64,000 nt of DNA from Thauera carbonicopians (GTDB lineage: Bacteria > Pseudomonadota > Gammaproteobacteria > Burkholderiales > Rhodocyclaceae). The translations under genes and the position numbers were made by a program. Location of the stretch: positions 1 through 64,000 of the forward strand of contig NZ_JANUXN010000016.1 of assembly GCF_025699485.1 (NCBI RefSeq). The letters run 5' to 3'. Shown here piece by piece: positions 49,853 through 59,418 of the stretch (within the stretch, counting starts at the first letter, position 1; the number at the start of each line of letters is the position of its first letter). The notes beneath the pieces are model-generated. The model worked only from the letters and a program-made list of their open reading frames with translations, ran no database searches and was not told the DNA's origin.

Positions 49853-52800
49853 CGAACTGACCACGTTCCTGACGACCGCGACCGGCGACGGTATCCTTGG
49901 GCACCTCCTCTATCGCGGTGCGGCTTGGTCGCTGATGCGCGAGGACGGCGTGTTGCCCCCTGATGCGCCGCCGCTGGGCGCGACGATCGAAACCGATCTT
50001 GCCGAACACGGCTTCGCCCTGCTCAGGGGCGCCATGGCCCTGCGTGCTCAGGCTGGCGCCTCAAATTTGACCATCAAGGCGTTCGAGCGCGCTGCCAACG
50101 CCTTCGAAGCCCTTGTTCGCAACGGCGATTCGGAGTCGCCAGATCGTGGCTTCCGTCGCACCATAGCCGCCGCAGCCTATCACCTCGCCGGCTTCTCAGC
50201 CGTCGCCTATTCGCTATTCAACGAGACTGCGAACGATCTCAATGCCTCGCCAGGCGAGACGGCGATCCAACACCTGATCCTGCGCGATCTTGGCCAGTTG
50301 CGTGATTTCGTTCGCGAGTGGCTGGATGACGAAGCTCACGACGATGAGCAGATCGCCGAGTCGCTGCGGGGTGAAGAGGCTGACGTGGATGACGCGCTGT
50401 CTACCATCCTCAACACGACGATCTGCCGGGCGCTGGCGCATTTTGATTTCGCGCTCGAGACAGGCGAATCCGAGCCAATCGAGACCGCGCGGGCGCTGCT
50501 CGCCACCGCAGTGAGTCTGGCGGACAATGCGGAGAATGTTCCGCTGTGGTGGATCTCGAACATTTGCCGTCACCTTATCGATGATCTCTGGCAGCATTCC
50601 CTCCATCAGAATTTGCCGACCGAGCCGCCAGGGGGAACGGAGGAAAAATACCCGGACCTGCGCCGGCTGTTCATCTCGTCGCTCTACGCTCGCAAGACTT
50701 CCGAGGTAGAGCTATGGCCATCACAGCGCGAAGCGGCCCTGCGTTCCACCGACGTCACGGACGACCTAGTCGTCGCCTTGCCCACCAGCGCCGGCAAGAC
50801 GCGGGTGGCGGAGATCGCCGCGCTTATGACCCTATCGTCGGCGCGCCGGGTGCTGATCGTCACGCCGCTGCGCGCTCTGTCGGCGCAGACCGAGCGATCT
50901 TTCAGAAAGACTTTCGCGCCCCTCGGCTTCAGCGTCTCCTCCCTTTATGGTGCCAGCGGCCTTTCGGCTGGCGATGAAGACGCGCTGCGCACCCGCGAGA
51001 TCATCATCGCTACGCCAGAGAAACTCGATTTCGCCCTGCGAAGCGACCCGTCGCTGATCGATGATGTTGGCCTTATCGTCCTCGACGAAGGCCACATGAT
51101 CGGCCCAAGCGAGCGTGAGATCCGCTATGAGACGCTGGTGCAACGCCTGCTTCGGCGCGCGGACGCGCGCGAACGCCGGATTGTCTGTCTCTCCGCTATC
51201 CTGCCCAGCGGCGACGAACTCAACGATCTTACCGCATGGATACGCTCCGACGAACCGGGCGAGCCAGTGCTTTCCGACTGGCGCCCCACACGGCAGCGGT
51301 TCGGCGCGCTCACTTGGCGGGGCAAGGACGCGCTGCTTCGGCTAGACCTCGACGACGATGGGCCGTTCCTCGACAAATTCGTCATGCAGAAGCCGGCGCG
51401 GGGGAACGAGAAGAAACCCTATCCGCGCAAGAACTCGCATCTCACCCTGTTCGCCGCATGGGAGTTCGCAAGCCAGGGCAAGCGGATCCTTATCTTCTCG
51501 ACCCAGGCGAATTGGGTCGAGGGCTACGGCAAGCAGGTCGTGGACCTCTGCGAGCGCGGCTATCTGGACTCGCTGCTGGAGGATGAGGCGTCGATCACCC
51601 ACGCTCTGGAGGTGGGCAAGGAGTGGTTGGGCGAAGACCATCCCGCCGTCGCCTGTCTGAAGGCAGGCGTTGCCATTCACCACGGCCGGCTACCGAGCCC
51701 GTTTTTGCGCGAGCTGGAAGTCCTGCTGTCCGAAGGTGTCCTGAAGGTCATCGTCGCGTCGCCGACGCTGGCGCAGGGACTCAACCTCAACGCCGCCGTC
51801 CTGTTAGTGCCGGTGCTGTATCGGGCGTCCGAGAAGATCAAAGGCGAGGAGTTCGCGAACGTCGCCGGGCGCGCCGGGCGCGCCTTCGTAGACGTCGAAG
51901 GTCTCATCGTCCACGTCATGTTCGATAAGATCGATTGGCGAAAGGAGGAGTGGCGAAAGCTGGTCGCCTCCGCCAAGGCCCGCACGCTGAAGAGTGGCCT
52001 CATCCAGATCGTCGCCGAGATCCTTGAGCGCCTGTCCTGCGAAGGTGTCCTGGATCGCGATGATGCTTGGGAATATCTCGCCAATGCTCGTGAAGCCTGG
52101 AGATCGTCTGAGGAGGAAGCCGCGGTTGCCGAGCACTTGGCGGCCAACGCGGAATACGCCGCTGATGGCGACGATGATGAAGGCGGCGATGACGAGTTGG
52201 AGAGCATTCACGAGGAGCCGCTTTCGCAAATCGTCGAACGCCTCGATGCGACCGTGTTCGGACTGATCGAAGCACTCGATTCCGATCGCGCCGACCTGCC
52301 GAAGCTGTTGGACGAGGCACTCCAGGGATCGCTCTGGGCTCGCCAGATCGCCCGAGAGGGTGGGGGCGTCGCCCCATTGCACAAAAAGGTGTTCGAGGCA
52401 CGCGCCGCTCTCATTTGGAAGACCACCACGGCGCAGGCGCGGCGCGGACATTTCGCCATGGGTGTCGGGCTTGAGGCTGGCCTCAGCATCGACGCCATGG
52501 CCGACGAGCTGGCCAAAGTCCTCGACCGAGCTGACGGGGCGGCGCTGAGCGGCGACATCGACGAACTTGTCGATGCGCTTGGCGGCCTTGGGGAACGCCT
52601 GCTGTTCATGCGGCCTTTCATCCCCGACAAGGCGAACGCGCTGCCGGCAAACTGGAAAAGCATCCTACGCAGCTGGGTGTCCGGCGAGGAGGTTTCCAAG
52701 ATCGGGCCGCAGAACATGCGGGCCGTCGAAGAGGCCTTTACCTATCGTTTGGTCTGGGCACTGGAAGCTGTGCGTACCCGCCGCATGTCCCTCGGCTGGT

Positions 52801-53339
52801 CGCCGGAGACTGTGGCCGGCGGCGCCGCAGCGGCGGTCGAAACTGGCGTCCCGCAGTTCATGATGGCGATGCTGATTCGCGCGGGCCTTCCATCACGGCG
52901 CGCAGCCATGGCGGCGATCGAGGACGCTAAGCCTGCCTTCTTCACGCCCGCCGAGATGCGGGCCTGGCTTGAATCCGACGAGATCACGGCCCACACGGAC
53001 GCCCGCGACTGGCCGACGCCCGACACGGCCGCGCTATGGGCGCGGTTCCGAACCGAAGCCCTCTGCGGAGGTATTCAGAAATGGTCGGTCGAACATTACA
53101 AGCGTCTGCTCGACACCGCGGCTGCCCCACCTGCTGGCCTCTATCGGATCGTCACCGATGAGGGGGACGGACGGACTTGGCTGGCCACGCCCGACTATCA
53201 GCGGATCGCCGCGTTCAAGAAGCCGGCTGTCGATCCCAAGCCCAGCCTCTTCTCGGGTCGGTTACTGGGTAACACGAGGCTGGTGGATGTCTTGCGCGTC
53301 GGCCACGGGAAACTGCGCTGGCCGTCCGTCGATGCGTGA
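49839..53339 (+). CDS. hamB: Hachiman antiphage defence helicase HamB
   Basis: 1166 residues. A long helical N-terminal region (about 1-290) precedes a superfamily 2 helicase. Motif I is LPTSAGKTR with Lys320, motif II is the DEGH box (416-419; LIVLDEGHMIG), motif III is CLSAILPS, and motif VI is FANVAGRAGRAFV. A large C-terminal region (about 690-1166) has an acidic stretch (DGDDDEGGDDELESI). HamB senses nucleic-acid structure or damage and controls the HamA nuclease; this is known for the family. Translation appears to start at a TTG (49839) inside hamA, behind GAGGAGGCGGAAAACC. Confidence 0.9.
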   Translation: METIDELTTFLTTATGDGILGHLLYRGAAWSLMREDGVLPPDAPPLGATIETDLAEHGFALLRGAMALRAQAGASNLTIKAFERAANAFEALVRNGDSESPDRGFRRTIAAAAYHLAGFSAVAYSLFNETANDLNASPGETAIQHLILRDLGQLRDFVREWLDDEAHDDEQIAESLRGEEADVDDALSTILNTTICRALAHFDFALETGESEPIETARALLATAVSLADNAENVPLWWISNICRHLIDDLWQHSLHQNLPTEPPGGTEEKYPDLRRLFISSLYARKTSEVELWPSQREAALRSTDVTDDLVVALPTSAGKTRVAEIAALMTLSSARRVLIVTPLRALSAQTERSFRKTFAPLGFSVSSLYGASGLSAGDEDALRTREIIIATPEKLDFALRSDPSLIDDVGLIVLDEGHMIGPSEREIRYETLVQRLLRRADARERRIVCLSAILPSGDELNDLTAWIRSDEPGEPVLSDWRPTRQRFGALTWRGKDALLRLDLDDDGPFLDKFVMQKPARGNEKKPYPRKNSHLTLFAAWEFASQGKRILIFSTQANWVEGYGKQVVDLCERGYLDSLLEDEASITHALEVGKEWLGEDHPAVACLKAGVAIHHGRLPSPFLRELEVLLSEGVLKVIVASPTLAQGLNLNAAVLLVPVLYRASEKIKGEEFANVAGRAGRAFVDVEGLIVHVMFDKIDWRKEEWRKLVASAKARTLKSGLIQIVAEILERLSCEGVLDRDDAWEYLANAREAWRSSEEEAAVAEHLAANAEYAADGDDDEGGDDELESIHEEPLSQIVERLDATVFGLIEALDSDRADLPKLLDEALQGSLWARQIAREGGGVAPLHKKVFEARAALIWKTTTAQARRGHFAMGVGLEAGLSIDAMADELAKVLDRADGAALSGDIDELVDALGGLGERLLFMRPFIPDKANALPANWKSILRSWVSGEEVSKIGPQNMRAVEEAFTYRLVWALEAVRTRRMSLGWSPETVAGGAAAAVETGVPQFMMAMLIRAGLPSRRAAMAAIEDAKPAFFTPAEMRAWLESDEITAHTDARDWPTPDTAALWARFRTEALCGGIQKWSVEHYKRLLDTAAAPPAGLYRIVTDEGDGRTWLATPDYQRIAAFKKPAVDPKPSLFSGRLLGNTRLVDVLRVGHGKLRWPSVDA

Positions 53340-53535
53340 ATGGGAACCGTCGAGTTGCTCTGCGCCTGCAGCGGCAACCAGAAGCGCCAACCAGTGGCGA
53401 ACTGAGAACCGAGCACGCTTGGAAGACAGTGGAATCTAATCCAAGAGGCAGCAATTTTACGTTAACCCGATACAGTCGGAGATGTCGCACCGCTGACCGC
53501 TTATCCGAACGTCAGCCGCAGGGAGGCGCGGGCTG

Positions 53536-53574
53536 TGTCGTGTTGCTGTCGGGTCGCTGTCGTGTTCTGTCGGG
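53536..53574. repeat. Direct repeat in the promoter region of the XRE gene
   Basis: TGTCGTGTTGCTGTCGGG (53536-53553) and TGTCGTGTTCTGTCGGG (53558-53574) are direct copies differing by one missing base. They are spaced so that their starts are 22 bases apart, about two helical turns. They end 49 bases before the XRE start codon and could be operator half-sites for that regulator. Confidence 0.5.
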
Positions 53575-53623
53575 AGACAGGATCTCAAACTGAGGTCGTC
53601 ACCAACGAGAAAGGAGAACAGTG

Positions 53624-54313
53624 ATGACTACTGAGCAAACCAAGAAACCCCGTTTGCTGAGCCCCGAAGAGCTGGCTGCGTTCGTCAAGATTATGCGCGA
53701 CATCCGCAAATGGTCCCAGGAGCAGTTGTCTGGAATATCTGGCTTGAGCGTTCGGACGATCCAGCGTGTCGAGAGTGGTCGGCACTCCGACCTTGATACC
53801 CGTCGCGCCTTGGCGCGGGCCTTTGAGTTAGAAGACATCGATGCTCTGAACAAGCCTTTCCACTTCCCTACAGAGGCAGAGATTGAGGCAGAAAAGGAGA
53901 TATTTGACCGCGAGCACATTACGCTTGAAGCCCTGCCTCTCACCACTGGCAAGCTGCTCGCTCAACTCGCTGAGACGACGGCCATGGACCTCATTACCTC
54001 GGGCTTCGCGATGGCACGCGAGGCGGATGAGACGTTTGCGCTTCTAACCGACTACTTTCGGGAATACAGGGATTGCGCCGACCTGTACCAAGAAAGGGAT
54101 AAGCTCGACATTCATGACGAAATGCAAAGCCACATCGACAGCCTGAAGGAACTGGGCGTATCGTTGTGCTACGCAACCCGGAAGGTTGCTGTGAGATTCA
54201 GGGATGAGACCGCTAAGCCAATGGAGATGCTCACTCTGTACCTTGTCTCGTTCCCTCTGGGCAAAGAACCTGCGGAATTTGCCACGCCGAGGGACATGCC
54301 CATCAAGTTTTGA
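53624..54313 (+). CDS. XRE-family HTH regulator with uncharacterised C-terminal domain
   Basis: 229 residues. The N-terminal helix-turn-helix (about 12-70; KIMRDIRKWSQEQLSGISGL and SVRTIQRVESGRHS) is well conserved. The C-terminal two thirds (about 85-229) form a helical domain that I do not recognise (EIFDREHITLEALPLTTGKL, FREYRDCADLYQE). I recall similar proteins as orphan genes in many proteobacteria, so it may not belong to the Hachiman system. The ATG at 53624 lies seven bases after AAGGAG; a GTG at 53621 is too close to it. It lies 284 bases after hamB in the same direction. Confidence 0.82.
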   Translation: MTTEQTKKPRLLSPEELAAFVKIMRDIRKWSQEQLSGISGLSVRTIQRVESGRHSDLDTRRALARAFELEDIDALNKPFHFPTEAEIEAEKEIFDREHITLEALPLTTGKLLAQLAETTAMDLITSGFAMAREADETFALLTDYFREYRDCADLYQERDKLDIHDEMQSHIDSLKELGVSLCYATRKVAVRFRDETAKPMEMLTLYLVSFPLGKEPAEFATPRDMPIKF

Positions 54314-54656
54314 GTCTCCGCGGTTCCCGGTCCCGTCGCCACCAGGTCTGCCAATATGGCGCTCTCTTCAGAGGACATATTCATTAACTGAATTGACCCG
54401 CCCGTAGTCGGCAGCCTACGGACGGGTTGATGACCAATCGGCCGGCAGGACGTATGACGCCAATGGCCGACCAGTTCGTGCTCAGTCTCCGAATTGTATG
54501 GCGGCTCCACTCGGCAACCTGCCTTTGGAGACGGGAGACGGCGAATGTCTCTTGTGGGTCGGTAGCCGTAGCTCGGGGGCCAAGCATCGGACAACAGCTT
54601 TGGCCGAACAACAGCCCCACCACCGAACGCCAGGTTCAAACCCGCGCAGCCCGCCC
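54314..54656. other. Non-coding debris at the right edge of the defence island
   Basis: About 340 bases with no supportable gene. It contains one hairpin: ACCCG-C-CCGTAG (54396-54407) against CTACGG-A-CGGGT (54416-54427), a 12-base stem with one mismatch. The hairpin could end the XRE transcript. The rest looks like decayed coding sequence of mixed origin. The cusA stop codon begins right after it on the other strand. Confidence 0.5.
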
Positions 54657-57600
54657 TCATCCCACCCGCCGCAACTCCCGCTGCTTCGCCAACACGAACA
54701 ACACCGGAATCACCGCCAGCGTCAGCACCGTCGACGACACCATGCCGCCCACCATCGGTGCGGCGATGCGGCGCATGACCTCGCTGCCCACCCCGGTGCC
54801 CCACATCACCGGCAGCAGGCCGACGACGATGGTCAGTACCGTCATCATCTTCGGCCGCACGCGGCCTGCAGCGCCTTCCATCACCGCGGCGTGCAGTTCG
54901 GCGGCCGTGGGTTGGCGGCCTTCGGCGGCGCAGGTGGCGCACACGCGCTGCCATGCGTGGTCGAGATAGATCAGCATGATCACGCCGGTCTCGGCGGCGA
55001 CGCCGGCCAGGGCGATGAAGCCGACTGCCACCGCGACGCTCATCTGGTAATCCAGCCACCACATCAGCCAGACGCCGCCGATCAGCGCGAAGGGCACCGA
55101 CAGCATCACGATCAGGGTTTCGGCCAGGCGGCGGAAGTTGAGGTACAGCAGCACGAAGATCAGCGCCAGCGTCACCGGGCCGACGATGGCAAGCCGTTCG
55201 CCGGCGCGCTCCATGTTCTCGAACTGGCCGCTCCAGGTGGCGTAGTAGCCCGGCGGGAACTGGACCTGCTCGGCCACCGCCTGGCGGGCGCGGGCGACGA
55301 AGGCGCCGAGGTCGCTCTCGCGGGTGTCCACATATACGTAGGCGGCCAGCATCGCATTCTCGGTGCGCACCGACGCGGCGCCGCGGACGATGCTCACGTC
55401 GGCAAGCTGGCCGAGCGGCACCGCGCCGTTGGCCGTCGGCACCAGCACGCTGGCGGCGATACGCTGCGGGTCGTCGCGCAGCGCGCGCGGGTAGCGCACG
55501 CTGACGTCGTAGCGCTCCAGCCCTTCCACCGTCGTCGTCACCCGTTCGCCGCCGAGCGCGGTGGCGAGCGCCTCCTGCAGGCGGTCGATGGTCAGGCCGT
55601 GGCGCGCCAGTTGGTCGCGGCGCGGTTCGATGTCGACGTAGTAGCCGCCGGCGACGCGTTCGGCGTAGGCGCTGCTGGTGCCGGGCAGTGCGCGCACTGC
55701 GGCTTCGACCTCCTTCGCCACCCGTTCCAGGGTTTCCAGGTCCTTGCCGAACACCTTGACGCCCACCGGTGTGCGGATGCCGGTCGACAGCATGTCGATG
55801 CGGGCCTTGATCGGCATCGTCCATGAATTGGCCAGGCCGGGGAATTTCAGCGCCGCGTCCATCTCGGCGATCAGCGCATCCACCGTCATGCCCGGGCGCC
55901 ATTCGGATTCGGGCTTGAGGTTGATGACGGTCTCGAACATCTCCAGCGGCGCCGGGTCGGTCGCGGTGTTGGCGCGGCCGGCCTTCCCGTACACCGACTC
56001 GACTTCGGGGAAGGTCTTGATGATGCGGTTGGTGGTGGCGAGCAACCGCCCGGCTTCGGTCACCGACATGCCGGGCAGCGCTGCCGGCATGTAGAAGATC
56101 GCACCTTCGTTCAGCGTCGGCATGAATTCGCTGCCGATCTGGCGCGCGGGGATCAGCGTCACCCCCATCGCGACCAGCGCCAGCACCAGGGTTGTCAGCC
56201 TGAAGCGCATCACCAGCGCGATCAGCGGGCGGTAAGCCGCCACCAGCACGCGGTTGATCGGGTTGCGGTGCTCCGGCACGATGCGCCCGCGCACGAAGAA
56301 CAGCATCAGCACCGGTACCAGCGTCACCGACAGCACCGCCGCGCCGGCCATCGCCAGTGTCTTGGTCCATGCCAGCGGCGCGAACAGCCGGCCCTCCTGG
56401 CCTTCGAGCGTGAACACCGGCAGGAAGGACACGGTGATGATCAGCAGCGAGAAGAACAGCGCCGGCCCCACTTCGCGGCAGGCGCCGATCAGCGTCGCCC
56501 GGCGTTGTGCTTCGCTGGCGTCCGCGCCCAGCGTTTCCAGCCGCTTGTGGGCGTTCTCGATCATGACGATGGAGGCATCGACCATCGCGCCGATGGCGAT
56601 CGCGATGCCGCCCAGGCTCATGATGTTGGAGCCGATGCCGAGCGCCTTCATGCCGATGAAGGCCACCAGAATGCCCAGCGGCAGGGTCACGATCGCCACC
56701 AGCGCGCTGCGCACGTGCAGCAGGAAGACGATGCAGACTGCGGCGACGATCAGGCTTTCTTCGAACAGCGTCCAGCTCAGGGTGTCGATCGCACGCCGGA
56801 TCAGGGTCGAGCGGTCGTACACCGGCACGATTTCCGCGCCCTCCGGCAGGCCGGCCTGGATTTCGCCGAGCTTGGCCTTGACCGCGTCGATCACGTCCAG
56901 CGCGTTCTCGCCGAAGCGCGCCATGACGATGCCGGACGCCACTTCGCCCTCGCCGTTCAGCTCCGCCAGGCCGCGCCGTTCGGCCGGCACCTGCTCGACG
57001 CGGCCGACGTCGGCGATGCGCACCGGTGTGCCGTTCCCGGTCTTCAACACGATGCCGCCGATGTCCTCGATGCCGCGCAGGTAGCCACGGCCGCGCACCA
57101 TGTATTCCTTTTCGGCCAGCTCGATGATGCGGCCGCCGACGTCGCGGTTCGATTCGCGGATCGCGCGCGTGACGTCGTCGAGGGCAATGCCGTAGCCCGC
57201 CAGCCGGAAAGGATCGACCGTAACCTGGTATTCGCGCACGAAGCCGCCGACGCTGGCCACTTCGGCCACACCCTCGGCCTGGGTCAATTGGTAGCGCAGA
57301 TACCAATCCTGCAGGCTGCGCGTGTCGGCCAGCGACATGTCCTTGCCGGTGACGGCGTACTGATAGACCCAGCCCACGCCGGTCGCATCCGGCCCGATCT
57401 GCGGCGCCACGCCCTGCGGCAGCCGCGCCGCCGCGGTGCTCAGGTATTCCAGCACCCGCGAGCGTGCCCAGTAGATGTCGGTGCCGTCCTCGAAGATCAC
57501 ATAGACGTAGGACGCGCCGAACATCGAGAAGCCGCGCACCACCCGCGCACGCGGCACCGCCAGCAGCGAAGTCGTCAGCGGATAGGTGACCTGGTCTTCC

Positions 57601-57884
57601 ACCACCTGCGGCGCCTGGCCGGGGAAGTCGGTATAAACGATGACCTGCACGTCGGACAGGTCGGGCAAGGCATCGAGCGGCGTGTGCTTGATCGCGTACA
57701 GCCCGCCGCCGATCAGGAACAGCGTCGCCAGCAGCACCAGGAAGACGTTGCGCGCCGAGGCCTCGATCAGGCAGCCCAGCAGACCGCCTTCCGCCCCGCG
57801 GAATTCCTCCTCCGCCCGGTAGCCTTCCGTGCCGCCGCCGGCTTCCACTCGGCCGCCGGCGGAATCCCGTGCCGAATCAGTCAT
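54657..57884 (-). CDS. cusA: Heavy-metal efflux RND pump CusA/CzcA family (Cu/Ag type)
   Basis: 1075 residues. An extended, glycine- and charge-rich N-terminus (about 1-40) precedes the first membrane helix. HME-RND motifs are clear: LPDLSDVQVIVYTDFPGQAP, GVAPQIGPDATGVGWVYQY, GAMVDASIVMIENAHKRLE (helix 4 with the proton-relay Asp) and IDMLSTGIRTPVGVKVFG. The pump takes Cu(I)/Ag(I) from the membrane and periplasm out through CusB and CusC. The ATG at 57884 overlaps the cusB stop by eight bases. The likeness along the porter region is to CusA/SilA rather than CzcA, which agrees with the CusF and CusRS neighbours. Confidence 0.93.
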   Translation of the reverse strand: MTDSARDSAGGRVEAGGGTEGYRAEEEFRGAEGGLLGCLIEASARNVFLVLLATLFLIGGGLYAIKHTPLDALPDLSDVQVIVYTDFPGQAPQVVEDQVTYPLTTSLLAVPRARVVRGFSMFGASYVYVIFEDGTDIYWARSRVLEYLSTAAARLPQGVAPQIGPDATGVGWVYQYAVTGKDMSLADTRSLQDWYLRYQLTQAEGVAEVASVGGFVREYQVTVDPFRLAGYGIALDDVTRAIRESNRDVGGRIIELAEKEYMVRGRGYLRGIEDIGGIVLKTGNGTPVRIADVGRVEQVPAERRGLAELNGEGEVASGIVMARFGENALDVIDAVKAKLGEIQAGLPEGAEIVPVYDRSTLIRRAIDTLSWTLFEESLIVAAVCIVFLLHVRSALVAIVTLPLGILVAFIGMKALGIGSNIMSLGGIAIAIGAMVDASIVMIENAHKRLETLGADASEAQRRATLIGACREVGPALFFSLLIITVSFLPVFTLEGQEGRLFAPLAWTKTLAMAGAAVLSVTLVPVLMLFFVRGRIVPEHRNPINRVLVAAYRPLIALVMRFRLTTLVLALVAMGVTLIPARQIGSEFMPTLNEGAIFYMPAALPGMSVTEAGRLLATTNRIIKTFPEVESVYGKAGRANTATDPAPLEMFETVINLKPESEWRPGMTVDALIAEMDAALKFPGLANSWTMPIKARIDMLSTGIRTPVGVKVFGKDLETLERVAKEVEAAVRALPGTSSAYAERVAGGYYVDIEPRRDQLARHGLTIDRLQEALATALGGERVTTTVEGLERYDVSVRYPRALRDDPQRIAASVLVPTANGAVPLGQLADVSIVRGAASVRTENAMLAAYVYVDTRESDLGAFVARARQAVAEQVQFPPGYYATWSGQFENMERAGERLAIVGPVTLALIFVLLYLNFRRLAETLIVMLSVPFALIGGVWLMWWLDYQMSVAVAVGFIALAGVAAETGVIMLIYLDHAWQRVCATCAAEGRQPTAAELHAAVMEGAAGRVRPKMMTVLTIVVGLLPVMWGTGVGSEVMRRIAAPMVGGMVSSTVLTLAVIPVLFVLAKQRELRRVG

Positions 57885-59418
57885 GGCGATGCTCCGCCGC
57901 GCCTTGGGCCGGCGAGGCGCCGACCGGCTCGATGCGGGTGACGACATACTCGCCCGGCCCGCGCTCCTCGAAACGGAAGCGGATCGGCGTGCCCGACGCC
58001 AGGCCATGCACGAGATCGGGTGATTCGAGGCCGAACTCCATCGTCATCGACGGCCATTTCAGCGCCGGAATCGCTTCGTGGCTCAGCATGACGCTGCCGG
58101 TTTCGGCATCGAAATCCTCGAAGCTGCCTTCGGTGTCGTAGGCAGGCGGCGCATCGGCCTCGCCTTCGTCGGCATCGGCGAGATTCGACAGCGCCGCGCG
58201 CAACTGGCTCTCGGAATCGATCAGGAAACTGGCGGAGACCACGACCCGTTCGCCGTCCTCCACGCCGTCGAGCACTTCGACGAAATCGCTGCCGCGCACG
58301 CCCAGGCGGACCGGCCGCGGCGCGAAACGGCCTTCGCCGAGCGCGACCAGCACCACCTGGCGGTCGCCATCGTCGATGATGGCCGATGCCGGCACGGCAA
58401 TACGCGGCGCATCGCTGCCGGTCAGGACTTCGACGCGGGCGAACATGCCGGGCCGCAGCGCGCCGTCGGAGTTGTCCAGTTCGAGCCGAACCTGGGTGCT
58501 GCGTGTGGCCGCATCCAGCGTCGGGTACAGATAGGCGACCCGCGCCTCGAAGCTGCGGCCGGGGAAGGCGTCGAGCACGAGCTGCGCGGACTGGCCGACC
58601 CGCAGTTGCGCGAGATCGCGCTCGAACACGTCGGCGATCACCCACACCTTGGACAGATCCGCGATGCGGAACAGCGCCTCGCCGGCGGCGAAGCGCGCGC
58701 CTTCGACCGCAGTCTTCTCGAGCACGATGCCGTTGATCGGCGCGTGCAGGGTCTGGCGCGCCCCCGACTGTCCGGCCACCTGCAGGTTGCGCAGGCGTGA
58801 GCGCGTCGCTTCGGCCAGTCGCGAAGCAGCCTCGGCGGCCTGCGGATCGGCGGCGCTTTCACGCTGCAGGCGTTCGGCGATGCGCAATTCCTCGCCCGCC
58901 GACTGTAGTTCCGGGCTGTAGGTGGAAAACAGCGGCTGGCCGCGGCGCACCACGTCGCCGGTCGCCCTGACGTGCAGGCGCTCGATCCAGCCGTCGAAGC
59001 GTGGCGCGACGACTGCCTGGGCGCGCTCATCGACTTCGATACGGCCGCTCGCGCGCACCGACTGCGACAGCGGCCGCCGCTCGACCACCGCGGTCTTCAC
59101 CCCCAGCGTCTGCACCCGCGCCGGGCTCACTTTCACCACGCCTTCGTCGCCCGGCTCCTCGCCCGCATAGACGGGGATGTAGTCCATGCCCATCGAATCC
59201 TTCTTGGGCACCGGCGAAGTGTCAGGCAGACCCATCGGATTGCGGTAGTACAGGATCTGGCGCCCCTGGCTGTCCGTCTGCGTCCCCGCCGCCCCGCTGG
59301 CGTGGCCTGAATGTTCGGTACCGTCATGCCCGATCTGCCGGCTCCCCGCCCAGTAGCCACCGCCCGCCGCCAGCGCGCCGAGCACCACCAGCGCGGCAAG
59401 CCATCCCGTCCTGTTCAC
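57877..59418 (-). CDS. cusB: Efflux RND periplasmic adaptor CusB with C-terminal CusF domain
   Basis: 513 residues. A membrane anchor (about 5-22) is followed by a heavy-metal-binding domain (YYRNPMGLPDTSPVPKKDSM, then GMDYIPVY). Next come the barrel, hairpin and lipoyl domains (VVAPRFDGWIERLHVRATGD, ARFAAGEALFRIADLSKVWV). A C-terminal CusF-like domain has His447, Trp455, Met458 and Met460 (HEAIPALKWPSMTMEF), the full Cu(I) site of CusF. The translation start is the GTG at 59418, seven bases after GGGAGA and overlapping the cusC stop. An ATG further upstream would run deep into cusC. Confidence 0.92.
   Translation of the reverse strand: MNRTGWLAALVVLGALAAGGGYWAGSRQIGHDGTEHSGHASGAAGTQTDSQGRQILYYRNPMGLPDTSPVPKKDSMGMDYIPVYAGEEPGDEGVVKVSPARVQTLGVKTAVVERRPLSQSVRASGRIEVDERAQAVVAPRFDGWIERLHVRATGDVVRRGQPLFSTYSPELQSAGEELRIAERLQRESAADPQAAEAASRLAEATRSRLRNLQVAGQSGARQTLHAPINGIVLEKTAVEGARFAAGEALFRIADLSKVWVIADVFERDLAQLRVGQSAQLVLDAFPGRSFEARVAYLYPTLDAATRSTQVRLELDNSDGALRPGMFARVEVLTGSDAPRIAVPASAIIDDGDRQVVLVALGEGRFAPRPVRLGVRGSDFVEVLDGVEDGERVVVSASFLIDSESQLRAALSNLADADEGEADAPPAYDTEGSFEDFDAETGSVMLSHEAIPALKWPSMTMEFGLESPDLVHGLASGTPIRFRFEERGPGEYVVTRIEPVGASPAQGAAEHRHD

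Noticed and set aside
53624-54313. Third component of the Hachiman system
   Set aside because: Hachiman is a two-gene system in known cases. The XRE gene has its own promoter region and I recall similar proteins as orphans elsewhere. I keep only a possible regulatory link.
54169-57306. Long frame on the minus strand overlapping cusA and continuing through the debris
   Set aside because: It is a shifted-frame shadow of cusA; its sequence is Arg/Gly/Asp-rich with no membrane segments.
54657-57884. Loss of substrate-binding methionines in CusA
   Set aside because: I could not align the three cleft methionines of E. coli CusA with certainty from memory, so I make no claim about them.
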